A DNA stretch of 64,000 nt from Allopusillimonas soli (GCF_004153445.1 NZ_SDQC01000002.1:372001-436000); one strand, 5' to 3'. Shown: positions 1 through 9,283, counted from the first letter of the stretch. Translations and numbers: made by a program. Notes: generated by a model from the sequence alone, not told the origin.

Positions 1-573
1 CAATTCCCTGGTCTCAAATCGTTTCCACCGCAAGATAGGCCTTATTCACCCATGGTTTTCTGGAGCTTCCGAATCATGGTCGGGCTGGGGCTGCTGATGA
101 TCGCGCTTGGCCTGTGGGGCACGTGGGCGCGCTGGCGGGGGAGGTTGTTTGACGCCAAGATGCTGCTGCGAGCCGCCTGCTGGATGGGGCCGGCGGGGTT
201 GGTGGCGCTCATTGCCGGATGGATTACCACGGAAGTCGGACGCCAGCCCTGGATTGTCTACGGCCTGCTGCGGACAGCCGAGGCAGTCACGCCAAACACG
301 ACGGCCGAAGTCGCCGTGACGCTGCTGCTGTTCGTGATCGTATATTTCGTCGTGTTCGGCGCAGGCATAGTCTACATGCTGCATCTCATGCAGGCAGGCC
401 CCGGTCCCCACAGTATCCCGCCCTCGGCAAGCGGCGATGGCGAGGAGCGCCGGCCGGCGCGCCCATTGTCCGCTGCGCCCGACAACCTGGCGCCGGACAA
501 TGCCGCGCTCGATGGGCGGCCGGGTCCCGGGCCAGCCGATCCGACGTCTGGCCCGGACATGAGGACGAGGTGA
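1..573 (+). CDS. cydA: Cytochrome bd-type quinol oxidase subunit I (C-terminal part)
   Basis: The frame is open from the first base, so only the last ~190 residues are present. The segment GLKSFPPQDRP followed by FWSFRIMVGLG is the conserved region before the last transmembrane helices of CydA/CioA. Three hydrophobic helices follow, then a hydrophilic Pro/Gly-rich tail of about 45 residues. CydA carries hemes b558, b595 and d and oxidises quinol at the inner membrane. cydB follows after 5 bases, as usual. The bound DUF2474 gene downstream favours the cyanide-insensitive (CioA) subgroup. The N-terminus with the heme ligands is outside the window. Confidence 0.93.
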   Translation, partial: QFPGLKSFPPQDRPYSPMVFWSFRIMVGLGLLMIALGLWGTWARWRGRLFDAKMLLRAACWMGPAGLVALIAGWITTEVGRQPWIVYGLLRTAEAVTPNTTAEVAVTLLLFVIVYFVVFGAGIVYMLHLMQAGPGPHSIPPSASGDGEERRPARPLSAAPDNLAPDNAALDGRPGPGPADPTSGPDMRTR

Positions 574-578
574 ACACC

Positions 579-1586
579 ATGGGTATCGATCTTGCACTGA
601 TCTGGGCTGTCATCATTCTCTTTGGTATTCTCATGTATGTGGTGATGGACGGCTTTGACTTGGGAATCGGTATTCTTTTTCCCTTCTTCGGAGACCGTCA
701 TGACCGTGACGTCATGATGAACACAGTGGCGCCCGTCTGGGATGGCAATGAAACCTGGCTGGTATTGGGCGGGGCGGGCCTACTGGCAGCATTTCCGCTG
801 GCCTATGCCGTAATTCTGGACGCTTTCATGATGCCGCTCATTCTCATGCTGCTTGGCCTTATTTTCCGCGGCGTAGCCTTCGAATTTCGCTTCAAGGCCA
901 GTGAGGCGCGGCGACATTGGTGGGACAAGGCATTTATTTTCGGATCATTTTGTGCCACTTTCTTCCAAGGCGTGACGTTGGGCGGCTTCATTCACGGCGT
1001 CCCGGTGGCTAACCGGGTATATGCCGGCGGGGCGCTGGACTGGTTCTCTCCGTTCTCAGTGTTTTGCGGCCTGGGACTGGTGGCCGCCTATGCCTTGCTG
1101 GGCTGCACCTGGCTCATCCTGAAAACGCATGGCGGGCTTCAGGAGCGCATGCGGGTGCTGGCCAAGCCTCTGACGTGGCTGCTTCTGGCCGTCATTATGG
1201 TCATCAGCGTCTGGACGCCGCTGACTCATCCGGCCATCGCCGCACGGTGGTTCAGCTTCCCCAATCTGTTATGGTTTGCGCCCGTGCCTGTTCTTGTGCT
1301 GCTGGTCACATGGCTGCTGCTGCGCTCGCTGACCGGCGCACCGCACGCTGGGCCCTTTCTTCTGACGCTGGCCCTGGTTTTCCTGGGCTACAGCGGTCTG
1401 GGCATCAGTGTCTGGCCGTATATCGTGCCGCCCGGCATCACGATCTGGCAGGCCGCCGGGCCGGCGCAAAGCCAGGGCTTCGCATTGGTGGGCGCCTTGG
1501 TCATCATCCCGTTCATCCTGATGTATACGGCCTGGTCTTACTACGTATTCCGCGGCAAGGTTACACAGGAAGATGGATACCACTGA
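579..1586 (+). CDS. cydB: Cytochrome bd-type quinol oxidase subunit II
   Basis: 335 residues with about eight transmembrane helices. The N-terminus ALIWAVIILFGILMYVVMDG and the nearby DGFDLGIGILFPF and PVWDGNETWLV segments are hallmarks of CydB/CioB. It forms the heterodimer with CydA in the cytoplasmic membrane and completes the oxygen-reducing quinol oxidase. The ATG at 579 is preceded by GAGGACGAGG and lies just after the cydA stop, so the pair is translationally close. The frame is open further upstream, but that part overlaps cydA and has no family similarity. The next gene overlaps its 3' end by 14 bases. Confidence 0.96.
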   Translation: MGIDLALIWAVIILFGILMYVVMDGFDLGIGILFPFFGDRHDRDVMMNTVAPVWDGNETWLVLGGAGLLAAFPLAYAVILDAFMMPLILMLLGLIFRGVAFEFRFKASEARRHWWDKAFIFGSFCATFFQGVTLGGFIHGVPVANRVYAGGALDWFSPFSVFCGLGLVAAYALLGCTWLILKTHGGLQERMRVLAKPLTWLLLAVIMVISVWTPLTHPAIAARWFSFPNLLWFAPVPVLVLLVTWLLLRSLTGAPHAGPFLLTLALVFLGYSGLGISVWPYIVPPGITIWQAAGPAQSQGFALVGALVIIPFILMYTAWSYYVFRGKVTQEDGYH

Positions 1587-1725
1587 AAAAAACACCGGCG
1601 GGCGCCGTCCGTGGCTGCGCCGCCTGGCCTGGCTGGCCATCATCTGGACCGCCAGTGTCGCCGCCTTGGGCGTTTTTTCCTATCTGCTGCGTCTATTCAT
1701 GAACGCTGCGGGGCTGCACAGCTGA
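1573..1725 (+). CDS. DUF2474 small membrane subunit of bd oxidase
   Basis: A 50-residue protein starting inside the cydB 3' end. A basic stretch (GGRRPWLRRLAW) is followed by one hydrophobic helix (LAIIWTASVAALGVFSYLL) and a short tail ending AAGLHS. This size, architecture and position directly after cydB match the DUF2474 family that accompanies CioAB/CydAB oxidases and is comparable to CydX. An AGGA lies directly before the ATG at 1573. The likely role is stabilising the oxidase in the membrane; this is inferred from family and position. Confidence 0.8.
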   Translation: MDTTEKNTGGRRPWLRRLAWLAIIWTASVAALGVFSYLLRLFMNAAGLHS

Positions 1726-1733
1726 TGGCGGGC

Positions 1734-1764
1734 TTGACCTTCCTACGATGGTAAGCTTTACATT
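1734..1764 (+). promoter_or_regulatory. CueR-type copA promoter with 19-bp spacer
   Basis: TTGACC (1734-1739) and TACATT (1759-1764) are separated by 19 bp, longer than the normal 17. The spacer contains CTTCC-TACGAT-GGTAAG, a partial inverted repeat. The overlong spacer with a central dyad is the signature of MerR-family promoters that are untwisted by the activator. It lies 36 bp upstream of copA, and cueR is nearby, so copper-induced control by CueR is likely. Confidence 0.8.
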
Positions 1765-1800
1765 GTGCTTGTCATTCGTTAATCAAGCACGAGATTCGCC

Positions 1801-4182
1801 ATGAGCTCACATTCTCTTTCTCCATCCGGTGGCCCGGCCGCTGGTACGGGCCGTACGGATATCCGGCCGAAAGGCTCACCGGGCGGGGGATCCTACGACT
1901 TATCTGTCACCGGCATGAGCTGCGCCTCCTGCGTAGGGAGAGTGGAGCGCGCGCTTGCCGCGGTACCCGGCGTAACCTCCGCTTCGGTCAACCTGGCAAC
2001 AGAAATGGCGCGGGTGCGGGCCGCAGACGCGACTTCTGTGGCTGACTTGCTGGCTGCGGTAAAGAAAGCTGGCTATGAAGCCGACGTAATGCCTGACCGC
2101 GATATGCTGCGCGAGGAACGCGCGGCGCGGCAGGATGCTGAAAGACAGTCTCTCTTGCGCGATTTGCGCCTTGCCGTGGCGCTCACGCTGCCGGTTTTCG
2201 TGCTGGAGATGGGTGCGCATCTCTGGCCGGGCATGGCGGCCGCGGTATCGGCCCTGCTCAGCGAGCAAGGCAGCTGGCTGCTGCAGTTTGCATTGACCAC
2301 CGCCGTGCTGCTGTTTCCAGGGCGACGGTTTTTCACATCCGGGTTGCCTGCCCTGGCGCGCCGCGCACCCGACATGAACTCGCTGGTCGCGGTGGGGGCG
2401 GGCGCCGCCTATGCCTATTCGCTCGTCGCCACTTTTATCCCCGGCGCGCTCCCCGTTGATGCGGTGCATGTGTACTACGAAGCTGCAGCGGTCATCGTCA
2501 CGCTGATCTTGCTGGGCCGCTTTCTTGAGGCCGGCGCGAAAGGCCGCACCTCGGATGCCATCAAGCATTTGATGCAGCTACAGCCGGATACGGCACGTGT
2601 GCAGCGCAATGGCGAGATTGTCGAGGTGCCCGCAAGCCAGATACGCCCTGGGGATGTCCTCCTCCTTCGGCCGGGCGATCGGATACCCGTGGACGGCGAG
2701 ATTGTTCAGGGCAGCGGCTACGTCGACGAATCCATGATTACCGGAGAGCCGGTGCCCGCTGCCCGGAACGTCGGCGACACCCTCGTGGCAGGCACGGTCA
2801 ACCAGAACGGCCGCATCATGCTGCAGGCGTGCCAGACAGGAGAAAACACCATCCTGGCCCAGATCATACGCACAGTGGAACAGGCCCAGGCATCCAAGCT
2901 ACCCATCCAGGCGTGGGTGGATCGCATCACATTATGGTTTGTGCCGGCAATCATGGCGCTTGCAGTCATCACCTTCGTGGCCTGGCTGCTGTTTGCACCA
3001 TCTCCAGCGCTTGCGCATGCCGTGGTAAGTGCCGTTGCCGTGCTGATCATCGCCTGCCCCTGCGCCATGGGCCTGGCCACGCCCACGTCTATCATGGTCG
3101 GCACGGGGCGCGCGGCCCAGCTGGGCGTGCTGATACGCCGGGGTGAGGCGCTGGAGTCCTTGCAGCAGGCCAAGGTGGTGGTATTCGACAAGACCGGCAC
3201 GATGACCGAAGGACATCCTGTGCTGACGGACATGGTCCCGGCGCAGGGGCAGGCCGGAGACACAGTCCTGGCGCTTGTGGCATCCGCGCAGACAGGTTCC
3301 GAACACCCGATCGCCAGCGCCATCGTACAGGCTGCGCGCGACCGGGGGATATCGTTGGCCATGTTGGATGAATTCGAGGCCCTGCCGGGACTGGGTATCC
3401 GGGCGGCAGTTCGACCCGAGCATCCCGCTGGAGAGGAAGGTACGCTGGCGAAAAAAGAGGGCAGCAGCCTGCGCGTGGATGCTGGCAGCAGCCGGCTGAT
3501 GGACACGCTGGGCGTGGATGTGTCCGCTTTCCTGCCACAGGCCCGGCGTCTGGCGGAAGAGGGCAAAACGCCGATCTATGCGGCCATCAACGGCAAGGCG
3601 GCGGCCATGCTGGCGGTCGCGGATCCCGTCAAGACCGGTACCGAGGCCGCCATCCGTGCCCTGCATGCCTTCGGGCTGAAGATTGTGATGATGACCGGAG
3701 ACAACCAAGGTACCGCGCAAGCCGTGGCCCGCCAATTGAATATTGATGAAGTATTGGCGGAAATCCTGCCCGCAGACAAGGCCGAGCAGGTGAAGACGCT
3801 TCAGTCGCGTTACGGTAAAGTCGTGTTTGTAGGCGACGGCATCAACGACGCACCTGCCCTGGCTCAGGCCGATGCCGGTATTGCGATAGGCACAGGCACC
3901 GACATCGCCATGGATGCGGCCGATGTGGTGCTGATGTCGGGTGATCTGCGGGGCGTGATCACTGCCATGGCGATATCCCGCGCGACATTGCGCAATATCC
4001 GGCAGAATCTGTTCTGGGCCTTTGCCTATAACACGGCCTTGATCCCAGTTGCCGCCGGGGTGTTATATCCATGGGCGAATATCACACTGTCGCCGCTGCT
4101 TGCTGCCGCCGCAATGGCCATGTCCAGTATATTTGTGGTGGGCAACGCGCTGCGGTTGCGGCGCTACGCGCCGCCCGGCTGA
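1801..4182 (+). CDS. copA: Copper-exporting P1B-type ATPase
   Basis: 793 residues. One N-terminal heavy-metal-associated domain carries C41-x-x-C44 in GMSCASC. The membrane copper site CPC is at 419-421. The phosphorylated aspartate is D463 in DKTGT. The HP motif follows in SEHPIAS, and GDGINDAP is at 678-685. This is the complete P1B-1 signature for Cu(I) export across the inner membrane. It has a single metal-binding domain, unlike the two of E. coli CopA. The start at 1801 leaves a short leader after the CueR-type promoter. copZ ends at the adjacent base on the opposite strand. Confidence 0.97.
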   Translation: MSSHSLSPSGGPAAGTGRTDIRPKGSPGGGSYDLSVTGMSCASCVGRVERALAAVPGVTSASVNLATEMARVRAADATSVADLLAAVKKAGYEADVMPDRDMLREERAARQDAERQSLLRDLRLAVALTLPVFVLEMGAHLWPGMAAAVSALLSEQGSWLLQFALTTAVLLFPGRRFFTSGLPALARRAPDMNSLVAVGAGAAYAYSLVATFIPGALPVDAVHVYYEAAAVIVTLILLGRFLEAGAKGRTSDAIKHLMQLQPDTARVQRNGEIVEVPASQIRPGDVLLLRPGDRIPVDGEIVQGSGYVDESMITGEPVPAARNVGDTLVAGTVNQNGRIMLQACQTGENTILAQIIRTVEQAQASKLPIQAWVDRITLWFVPAIMALAVITFVAWLLFAPSPALAHAVVSAVAVLIIACPCAMGLATPTSIMVGTGRAAQLGVLIRRGEALESLQQAKVVVFDKTGTMTEGHPVLTDMVPAQGQAGDTVLALVASAQTGSEHPIASAIVQAARDRGISLAMLDEFEALPGLGIRAAVRPEHPAGEEGTLAKKEGSSLRVDAGSSRLMDTLGVDVSAFLPQARRLAEEGKTPIYAAINGKAAAMLAVADPVKTGTEAAIRALHAFGLKIVMMTGDNQGTAQAVARQLNIDEVLAEILPADKAEQVKTLQSRYGKVVFVGDGINDAPALAQADAGIAIGTGTDIAMDAADVVLMSGDLRGVITAMAISRATLRNIRQNLFWAFAYNTALIPVAAGVLYPWANITLSPLLAAAAMAMSSIFVVGNALRLRRYAPPG

Positions 4183-4380
4183 TCAGGCGGGAACGGGCGT
4201 ATAGCCGGCCTGTATTATGGCCGCCGCGACGGCCTCGGCGTCGCCCGCACCCTCTATACGCACGCGATGCGCAGCAAGATCTATATCAATCTGCGCTGTC
4301 GGGGCCAGCTTCTTGACCGCCTCGGTAATGGCGGCCTCGCAGTGCGAACAAGTCATGTCGGAAATCGTGAATTCGATCAT
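4183..4380 (-). CDS. copZ: Copper chaperone, HMA domain (CopZ-like)
   Basis: 65 residues comprising one heavy-metal-associated ferredoxin-fold domain. The metal-binding motif MTCSHC is near the N-terminus (residues 9-14). Proteins of this type carry Cu(I) in the cytoplasm and deliver it to CopA. The gene is tail-to-tail with copA with no spacer, and head-to-head with cueR across only 21 bp. AGGAGG lies 6 bases before the start codon. A mercury-type carrier is less likely because all neighbours are copper genes. Confidence 0.9.
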   Translation of the reverse strand: MIEFTISDMTCSHCEAAITEAVKKLAPTAQIDIDLAAHRVRIEGAGDAEAVAAAIIQAGYTPVPA

Positions 4381-4401
4381 GTGAGCCTCCTGGAGTCATT
4401 C

Positions 4402-4815
4402 ATGAATATTGGTGAAGCGGCACACGCATCGGGCGTGACGGCCAAAATGATACGCCACTACGAGCACATCGGCCTGCTGCGCCCCGTGCCGCGAAGTGAT
4501 TCGGGCTACAGGCTCTACACAGACACCGAAGTACAGGCCTTGCGGTTTATCAGGCGTGCGCGCGCGCTGGGATTTTCCATGGAGCGCATCCGTACATTGC
4601 TTGGACTCTGGGAGGACAGCGAGCGTCATAGTGCAGACGTAAAGCGCCTGGCCTGCCAGTACATCAAGGAGTTGGACGAGGACATCCGGAAGCTGCGTTC
4701 CATACGCAAGCAATTGCAGCATCTGGCCATGCACTGCGCGGGTGACAAGAGACCGGATTGCCCCATTCTTGAGAACCTGGCCGACGATGCCGGCCAGGAC
4801 TCGGCGCGAAGCTAG
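4402..4815 (+). CDS. cueR: MerR-family copper-responsive regulator CueR
   Basis: 137 residues. The N-terminal winged helix-turn-helix begins [20 protein letters not shown], followed by a dimerisation coiled coil (about 77-108). The metal loop holds C112 and C120 in [12 protein letters not shown], the same positions as the Cu(I) ligands of E. coli CueR. The start at 4402 follows CTGGAG; the longer open frame overlaps copZ and is not family-like. CueR activates copA-type promoters when Cu(I) binds. Its stop overlaps the azurin stop on the other strand. Confidence 0.93.
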   Translation: MNIGEAAHASGVTAKMIRHYEHIGLLRPVPRSDSGYRLYTDTEVQALRFIRRARALGFSMERIRTLLGLWEDSERHSADVKRLACQYIKELDEDIRKLRSIRKQLQHLAMHCAGDKRPDCPILENLADDAGQDSARS

Positions 4816-5258
4816 CCCGCGAGCGTGACCTTGCCGGTCATGACAGCCCAGTGGCCCGGGAAGGAGCAAAAGAAGGCGTAATCCTCGCCTTCCGAGAGCT
4901 TGGATACATCGAATGTCACCGATGTGGACTCGCCTCCGCCAACGACGTCGGTGTGGGCGATGACGCGCGGATCATCGGGCTTGACATAGTTGTTGTCCAG
5001 GCCCGCCGCCATGCCGTCCGTTGCAATACCTTTTTCATCACTCTTCTTGCTGATGACCACATTGTGGCCCATGGCATTCTTCGGCAGTTTGCCTGTGTGT
5101 TCCAGCTTGATGGTAAATTCCTTGCATGTCTTGTCTATGCTGATTTCCTTCGTGTTGAACTGCATGGCGTCATTGGCCTCGATAGTGACGTCGCATTGTG
5201 CCATCGCGGGCAGGCTCAGCACCGAAAGCAGGGCGGCGAAAGTGAGTTTTGCTAGCAT
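4812..5258 (-). CDS. azu: Azurin, type I blue copper protein
   Basis: 148 residues with a Sec signal peptide (1-19, ending LSLPAM). All copper ligands are visible: H65, C131, H136 and M140 of the precursor, which correspond to His46, Cys112, His117 and Met121 of mature azurin. The segments [10 protein letters not shown] and [11 protein letters not shown] are diagnostic. Azurin shuttles electrons in the periplasm, classically to nitrite reductase or cytochrome oxidases. The gene converges on cueR with a 4-bp overlap. A GGAG lies about 7 bases before the ATG. Confidence 0.96.
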   Translation of the reverse strand: MLAKLTFAALLSVLSLPAMAQCDVTIEANDAMQFNTKEISIDKTCKEFTIKLEHTGKLPKNAMGHNVVISKKSDEKGIATDGMAAGLDNNYVKPDDPRVIAHTDVVGGGESTSVTFDVSKLSEGEDYAFFCSFPGHWAVMTGKVTLAG

Positions 5259-5395
5259 GGAGTTCTCCGGTTGGGGCTAAGAAAACATGGAAGCGGGAAG
5301 CATATTTGCACTTTCCCGATGCCATTATTTGAACCTCGAAGTGAAACAAATGTGCGGATTCACGTCAAACGAACAGGGTTATTCAAGGAGCAGCC

Positions 5396-6073
5396 ATGAG
5401 TGAGCAGCAAGAATGGGACCGCGTCGACGATTACTTGTCGGACATGCTGGTTCAATCCGATCCAGCGCTCGATCTAGCCTTGCGCAGCAGCGCCGAGGCG
5501 GGCCTGCCGGCCATCAATGTTTCTCCCAACCAGGGCAAGCTGCTGCATCTGCTGGCCCGCATGTCCGGGGCGCGCCATATACTGGAAGTGGGAACGCTTG
5601 GCGGCTACAGCACGATTTGGCTGGCCCGCGCGCTGGCACCGGGCGGGAGGCTGGTGTCTCTGGAGAAAATACATCATCATGCCCAGATTGCGCGCAACAA
5701 CATTCACAGTGCCGAGCTGGATGACATGGTGGACATCGTCGTGGACGATGCGCTGGCGTCCCTCGATCGGCTCATTGCCGATGGTGTCGAGCCCTTCGAC
5801 TTCATCTTTCTAGATGCCGACAAGGAAAACAACGCCGCCTACCTGGAACGCGCGCTAAGGCTGTCACGTCCCGGCACCGTAATCGTGGGCGATAACGTCG
5901 TGCGCAAAGGCCGCATTACCCACGAGGGCAACACCGACCCCGATGTGCTGGGGGTGCGAAAATTCCTGACGCTCATGGCCGATAGCCCCGAGCTCGACAG
6001 CACGGCCGTCCAGACCGTCGGCAGCAAGGGGTGGGATGGCTTTTCACTGTCCATCGTTTCCGATCGGACATAG
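5396..6073 (+). CDS. SAM-dependent O-methyltransferase (COMT-like family 3)
   Basis: 225 residues. The SAM-binding motif I is HILEVGTLGGYSTIWLA (about 62-78), then LVSLEK (motif II) and the metal-binding FIFLDADKENN (about 139-149). This is the caffeoyl-CoA/catechol O-methyltransferase-like family, cytosolic and Mg-dependent. The substrate cannot be read from the sequence. The start follows CAAGGAGCAGCC. It stands alone, divergent from azurin. Confidence 0.87.
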   Translation: MSEQQEWDRVDDYLSDMLVQSDPALDLALRSSAEAGLPAINVSPNQGKLLHLLARMSGARHILEVGTLGGYSTIWLARALAPGGRLVSLEKIHHHAQIARNNIHSAELDDMVDIVVDDALASLDRLIADGVEPFDFIFLDADKENNAAYLERALRLSRPGTVIVGDNVVRKGRITHEGNTDPDVLGVRKFLTLMADSPELDSTAVQTVGSKGWDGFSLSIVSDRT

Positions 6074-6155
6074 TACTTGGGGCAGCATCGTATGCCGCAC
6101 GCAGCCGCACAGGCACGGCGGCTACGAGAAGGACTTCGCCTGGCCCCCACGGCCG

Positions 6156-6488
6156 CTAGCGATGTCCCCTGCCAGGCAGCAGACGAGCTCTAAGACTCGC
6201 GATTTCCGCCTCCAGCATGTCCACGCGGCGTAGCAGGCTCATGGCCACCGTCAGTCCCTGCAGGTCGAGTTCGAAATCGTCTCGCAGGCGCCGCGCCTTT
6301 CTGGCCAGAACCAGACAATCGGTATGAAAAAAATAGTTGGCGCGGTCTTGGTTGGAAGGTTCGAATACGCCCGCATCAACCAGCGCCATCACGTCCTGCT
6401 GGCTCAGCCCGGATACCTCCACAACGTGCTCCAGGGAGCAAATATCGGATGCATTGAGCCATATGGCCTCTGTTATATGCACAGTCAT
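6156..6488 (-). CDS. cbpM: Chaperone modulator CbpM
   Basis: 110 residues, MerR-like helical protein. It contains WLNASDICSLEHVVEVSGLS near the N-terminus and a C-terminal coiled coil (RRVDMLEAEIASLRARL). It starts 2 bp after the stop of the CbpA-like gene, the standard cbpAM arrangement. CbpM binds the J domain of CbpA and inhibits its co-chaperone activity. Identification rests on size, fold-like features and operon position. Confidence 0.85.
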   Translation of the reverse strand: MTVHITEAIWLNASDICSLEHVVEVSGLSQQDVMALVDAGVFEPSNQDRANYFFHTDCLVLARKARRLRDDFELDLQGLTVAMSLLRRVDMLEAEIASLRARLLPGRGHR

Positions 6489-6490
6489 TG

Positions 6491-7435
6491 TCAGGCTCCC
6501 GAGTAAAGTTGCGCGCGTGGATCGAACCCAGAGGTTTCGGCAAGCTGCTCGAACAGTGCCTTTTCACGCTCGCTGAGCGAACGTGGCACGTCGACGCGCG
6601 CGACGGCGTAGAGATCGCCGGCTGCGCCAGAGGATGCAGGTAGGCCTCGCTTGCCCAGACGTAGCTTGCGCTCAGATGTGGTACCTGGCGGTATGGTAAG
6701 TTCCACCGGCCCGCCGGGCGTGGGCACCTGTACTTTGGCGCCAAGCGCCGCCTCCCATGGCGCCAAAGGCAGCTCCACATAGAGATCGCGCCCGTCGACC
6801 CGGTAAAGCCGGTGCGGCTGCAATGTCATGACCATATATAGATCGCCAGGCTTGCCGCCATTCAGGCCTGCGCCGCCCTTTCCAGGCAAACGCAAGCGCT
6901 GCCCATCGGCGGCACCCTTGGGAATGGACACACGAAATGTACGGGGAATTCGGCGTAGCAAGCCCTGCCCATCGACCTCAGGCAGTGCCACGCTTACCTC
7001 GGTTTCGGCTCCAGCGTAGATCTGCTCCACAGTGACGGGAAGCGCAATCTCGAAATCCTCGCCGCGAAACGGGCGCTGCGCCTGCTGACGCTGCCCCTCA
7101 CGCTGAGCGGCTGCAAACGCCGCCATCAGATCGGCCAGATCGACATCGCCAAAGTCATCCATGCCTTGCGCGCCGAAACCCTGTCGCCAGGATTGCGGCG
7201 GAACAAAATCCTCACCCTGCGGATGCCGGCCCAACTGATCGTAGGCTTCACGTTTTTCGACATCTTTCAAGGTGGCATAGGCCTCGGCGACTTCCTTGAA
7301 TTTTTCTTCCGCGCCCGCTTCCTTGGAGACGTCGGGGTGGTATTTATGTGCGAGCGCGCGATAAGCCTTCTTGATATCAGCGGCGCTGGCGTCCCGATCA
7401 ACGCCTAGAATCTTGTAATAGTCGACATATTTCAT
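6491..7435 (-). CDS. cbpA: DnaJ-class co-chaperone CbpA
   Basis: 314 residues. The J domain (2-70) contains YYKILGV and the HPD motif in [11 protein letters not shown] short linker follows, then two C-terminal beta-sandwich substrate-binding domains. There is no cysteine-rich zinc finger, which separates CbpA from DnaJ. It stimulates DnaK and binds DNA in E. coli. The ATG at 7435 has CGGAG 6 bases upstream; an open extension of 65 residues upstream is not conserved. cbpM follows after 2 bp. Confidence 0.93.
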   Translation of the reverse strand: MKYVDYYKILGVDRDASAADIKKAYRALAHKYHPDVSKEAGAEEKFKEVAEAYATLKDVEKREAYDQLGRHPQGEDFVPPQSWRQGFGAQGMDDFGDVDLADLMAAFAAAQREGQRQQAQRPFRGEDFEIALPVTVEQIYAGAETEVSVALPEVDGQGLLRRIPRTFRVSIPKGAADGQRLRLPGKGGAGLNGGKPGDLYMVMTLQPHRLYRVDGRDLYVELPLAPWEAALGAKVQVPTPGGPVELTIPPGTTSERKLRLGKRGLPASSGAAGDLYAVARVDVPRSLSEREKALFEQLAETSGFDPRAQLYSGA

Positions 7436-7606
7436 CAATTGCTCCGGGAAATCCACCACGCGCTCAGCGGCACTGTCCATGGCCGAGGACATGCCCTCGA
7501 AAACCGGCGCGATTCCGTCATCTGTAAAATAACGGCCAACGCGCCCAGAGACAAGCCAGTCCAACACCGCCTGACAGTCGCCGAATGGCAAATCCCATGC
7601 CCGCGC

Positions 7607-7638
7607 TTGCGTGCATGGAGCGCTCTCCATCCACGCAA
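7607..7638. repeat. Hairpin-forming inverted repeat upstream of cbpA
   Basis: TTGCGTGCATGGA (7607-7619) and TCCATCCACGCAA (7626-7638) are complementary at 12 of 13 positions across a 6-base loop. It lies in the 223-bp space between the HdeD-like gene and cbpA, both on the minus strand. No U-tract follows on either strand, so it is not an obvious intrinsic terminator; it may be a regulator site or RNA hairpin. Confidence 0.4.
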
Positions 7639-7658
7639 CGCGTTATGTTCGCTAGGGC

Positions 7659-8255
7659 TTATACCGTATTTTGAGGGTGACGCCTGCGCAATGCAAAGCC
7701 CAGCAGAAGCAGCGATCCGCCCTGTATGCAGAGATCGAAAACCAGCAAAAGACCGAGCATCCATATGCTATTGCCCGGCCAACCCGCCGTTACGATCAAG
7801 CCGGCGCAGAAAGTGATCGCGCCCGAAAGTCCCAGCCATTGCCACTGATGATGCCGCCGATTGCGAAACCAGATCCAGAACCGGACAGCACCGGCGCCAG
7901 TGAGGACGGCGCCGAGCAGCAGCGTGAGGATGCGCGCGCCAGCAAGCGGGTTGATGATGGCCAGAATACCCGCGCCAGCATAAAGAAGGCCGCCCATGCT
8001 CCAGAACACGAAACTGCTCCAAGCCTTGATGCGCCATGCGTGCATGAGCTGGAATATGCCTCCCGCCATCATAACGATACCGACATAAAACACACTGACG
8101 AGCGTGGCTACAACAATATGAACCGCCGCTATCAGGCCCAGCGCCAGCAATACGCCGCCCAGTACCGCAAACCAGCCCCATTGGGTGCCCAGCCTGGCGA
8201 GCAGGGCGGCAAGGCTGTCGTGATGGTGGGTGGCAGGATGATCGTAATTGGCCAT
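7659..8255 (-). CDS. HdeD-family membrane protein (DUF308)
   Basis: 198 residues with about six transmembrane helices arranged as three short-loop pairs. A His-rich N-terminus (HPATHHHD) precedes them. The GGxxxxxxGxxxxxxP pattern (AGAGILAIINPLAG) is typical of HdeD/DUF308 proteins, linked in E. coli to acid resistance. The ATG at 8255 has AAGGAG 7 bases upstream; an upstream in-frame start adds nine residues but lacks such a site. Function here is inferred from the family only. Confidence 0.82.
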   Translation of the reverse strand: MANYDHPATHHHDSLAALLARLGTQWGWFAVLGGVLLALGLIAAVHIVVATLVSVFYVGIVMMAGGIFQLMHAWRIKAWSSFVFWSMGGLLYAGAGILAIINPLAGARILTLLLGAVLTGAGAVRFWIWFRNRRHHQWQWLGLSGAITFCAGLIVTAGWPGNSIWMLGLLLVFDLCIQGGSLLLLGFALRRRHPQNTV

Positions 8256-8554
8256 GTCAAACTCCTTGACGATGACACACATACAGCGTTGGCAACAGCG
8301 CGATGCATTGCGCCCGTGCGTTTATTCTAGCGCAGGCGAGGTATTCACATCGCGCCATTATGTCGGCAGGGCATAAGCAATAGAAAAACGATTAGTTCCT
8401 TTTGCTGCGCACGATAGGCAAGATGATGGCTCGAATCAGAAGACGATGGAGTTGTCATGCAGAGCTTGCCTCGAACCAGCCGGGCGCGCATTGCGGCGTG
8501 CGGTATCTTTGTCAACGCGAAAAAAACACATGCCCGCGCGGAAAGAGGCGCGGC

Positions 8555-9283
8555 ATGACCATTCTCGCTGACAACACCCTGCGCCAGGATAGCAGCCTTG
8601 AAATTCTCTGGCAGACGCTGTGCGTCAACCTGACCGACATCGCTCAACGCTATCCCAATGCCGCGCTCGCGTCGTCCTTGGCGGCCGAAGACATGGTGCT
8701 GACGCATGCGATCCTCTCTCGATCGTTGCCGCTCGCCATCTTTACGCTAGATACCGGCCGATTGCATACGGAAACGCTGGATGTCATCGAGGCCATAACG
8801 CAGCGCTACGGACAGCGTATCGAGATATGGAAGCCCGAGGCCGAAGTGGTGCGCGCACACGTCCAGGCGCATGGCACGCATGCCTTCTACGAAAGCGTCG
8901 CGTTGCGCAAAGCATGCTGCAATATGCGCAAGGTTGAACCGCTCAAGCGAGCCTTGCAGGGTAGGGGAGCATGGATAACGGGGCAGCGGCGCGAGCAATC
9001 CATTACGCGCGATCATCTTCCTCTTGAAGAAGACGATGCAGTATTCGGCCTGTACAAGTTCAATCCGCTGGCGTATTGGCGCCACGAAGATGTATGGGAG
9101 GCAATCCGGTATTTCGGTATTCCCTACAACGCCCTGCACGACAAAGGCTACCCGTCCATAGGGTGCGAACCCTGTACCCGTGCGATCAAACCCGGAGAAG
9201 ATCTGCGCGCGGGACGATGGTGGTGGGAATCGTCCGATTCCAAGGAGTGTGGCCTTCATGCCGGAAACCTGGAAAAGGTGTAG
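8555..9283 (+). CDS. cysH: Assimilatory adenylyl-sulfate reductase (CysH family)
   Basis: 242 residues. The PP-loop region FTLDTGRLHTETL (about 63-75) is followed by CC121-122, CEPC204-207 and the catalytic C232 in ECGLH. The CC...CxxC set binds a [4Fe-4S] cluster and marks the bacterial APS-reductase type rather than the cluster-free PAPS reductase of E. coli. It reduces APS to sulfite for cysteine synthesis. The start at 8555 follows AAGAGGCGCGGC. The 299 bp upstream hold no other gene that I can support. Confidence 0.95.
   Translation: MTILADNTLRQDSSLEILWQTLCVNLTDIAQRYPNAALASSLAAEDMVLTHAILSRSLPLAIFTLDTGRLHTETLDVIEAITQRYGQRIEIWKPEAEVVRAHVQAHGTHAFYESVALRKACCNMRKVEPLKRALQGRGAWITGQRREQSITRDHLPLEEDDAVFGLYKFNPLAYWRHEDVWEAIRYFGIPYNALHDKGYPSIGCEPCTRAIKPGEDLRAGRWWWESSDSKECGLHAGNLEKV

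Noticed and set aside
5355-5368. FNR/Anr-like site CGGATTCACGTCAA between azurin and the methyltransferase
   Set aside because: Only 7 of 10 half-site positions fit the consensus; too weak to call, though azurin is under Anr control in some bacteria.
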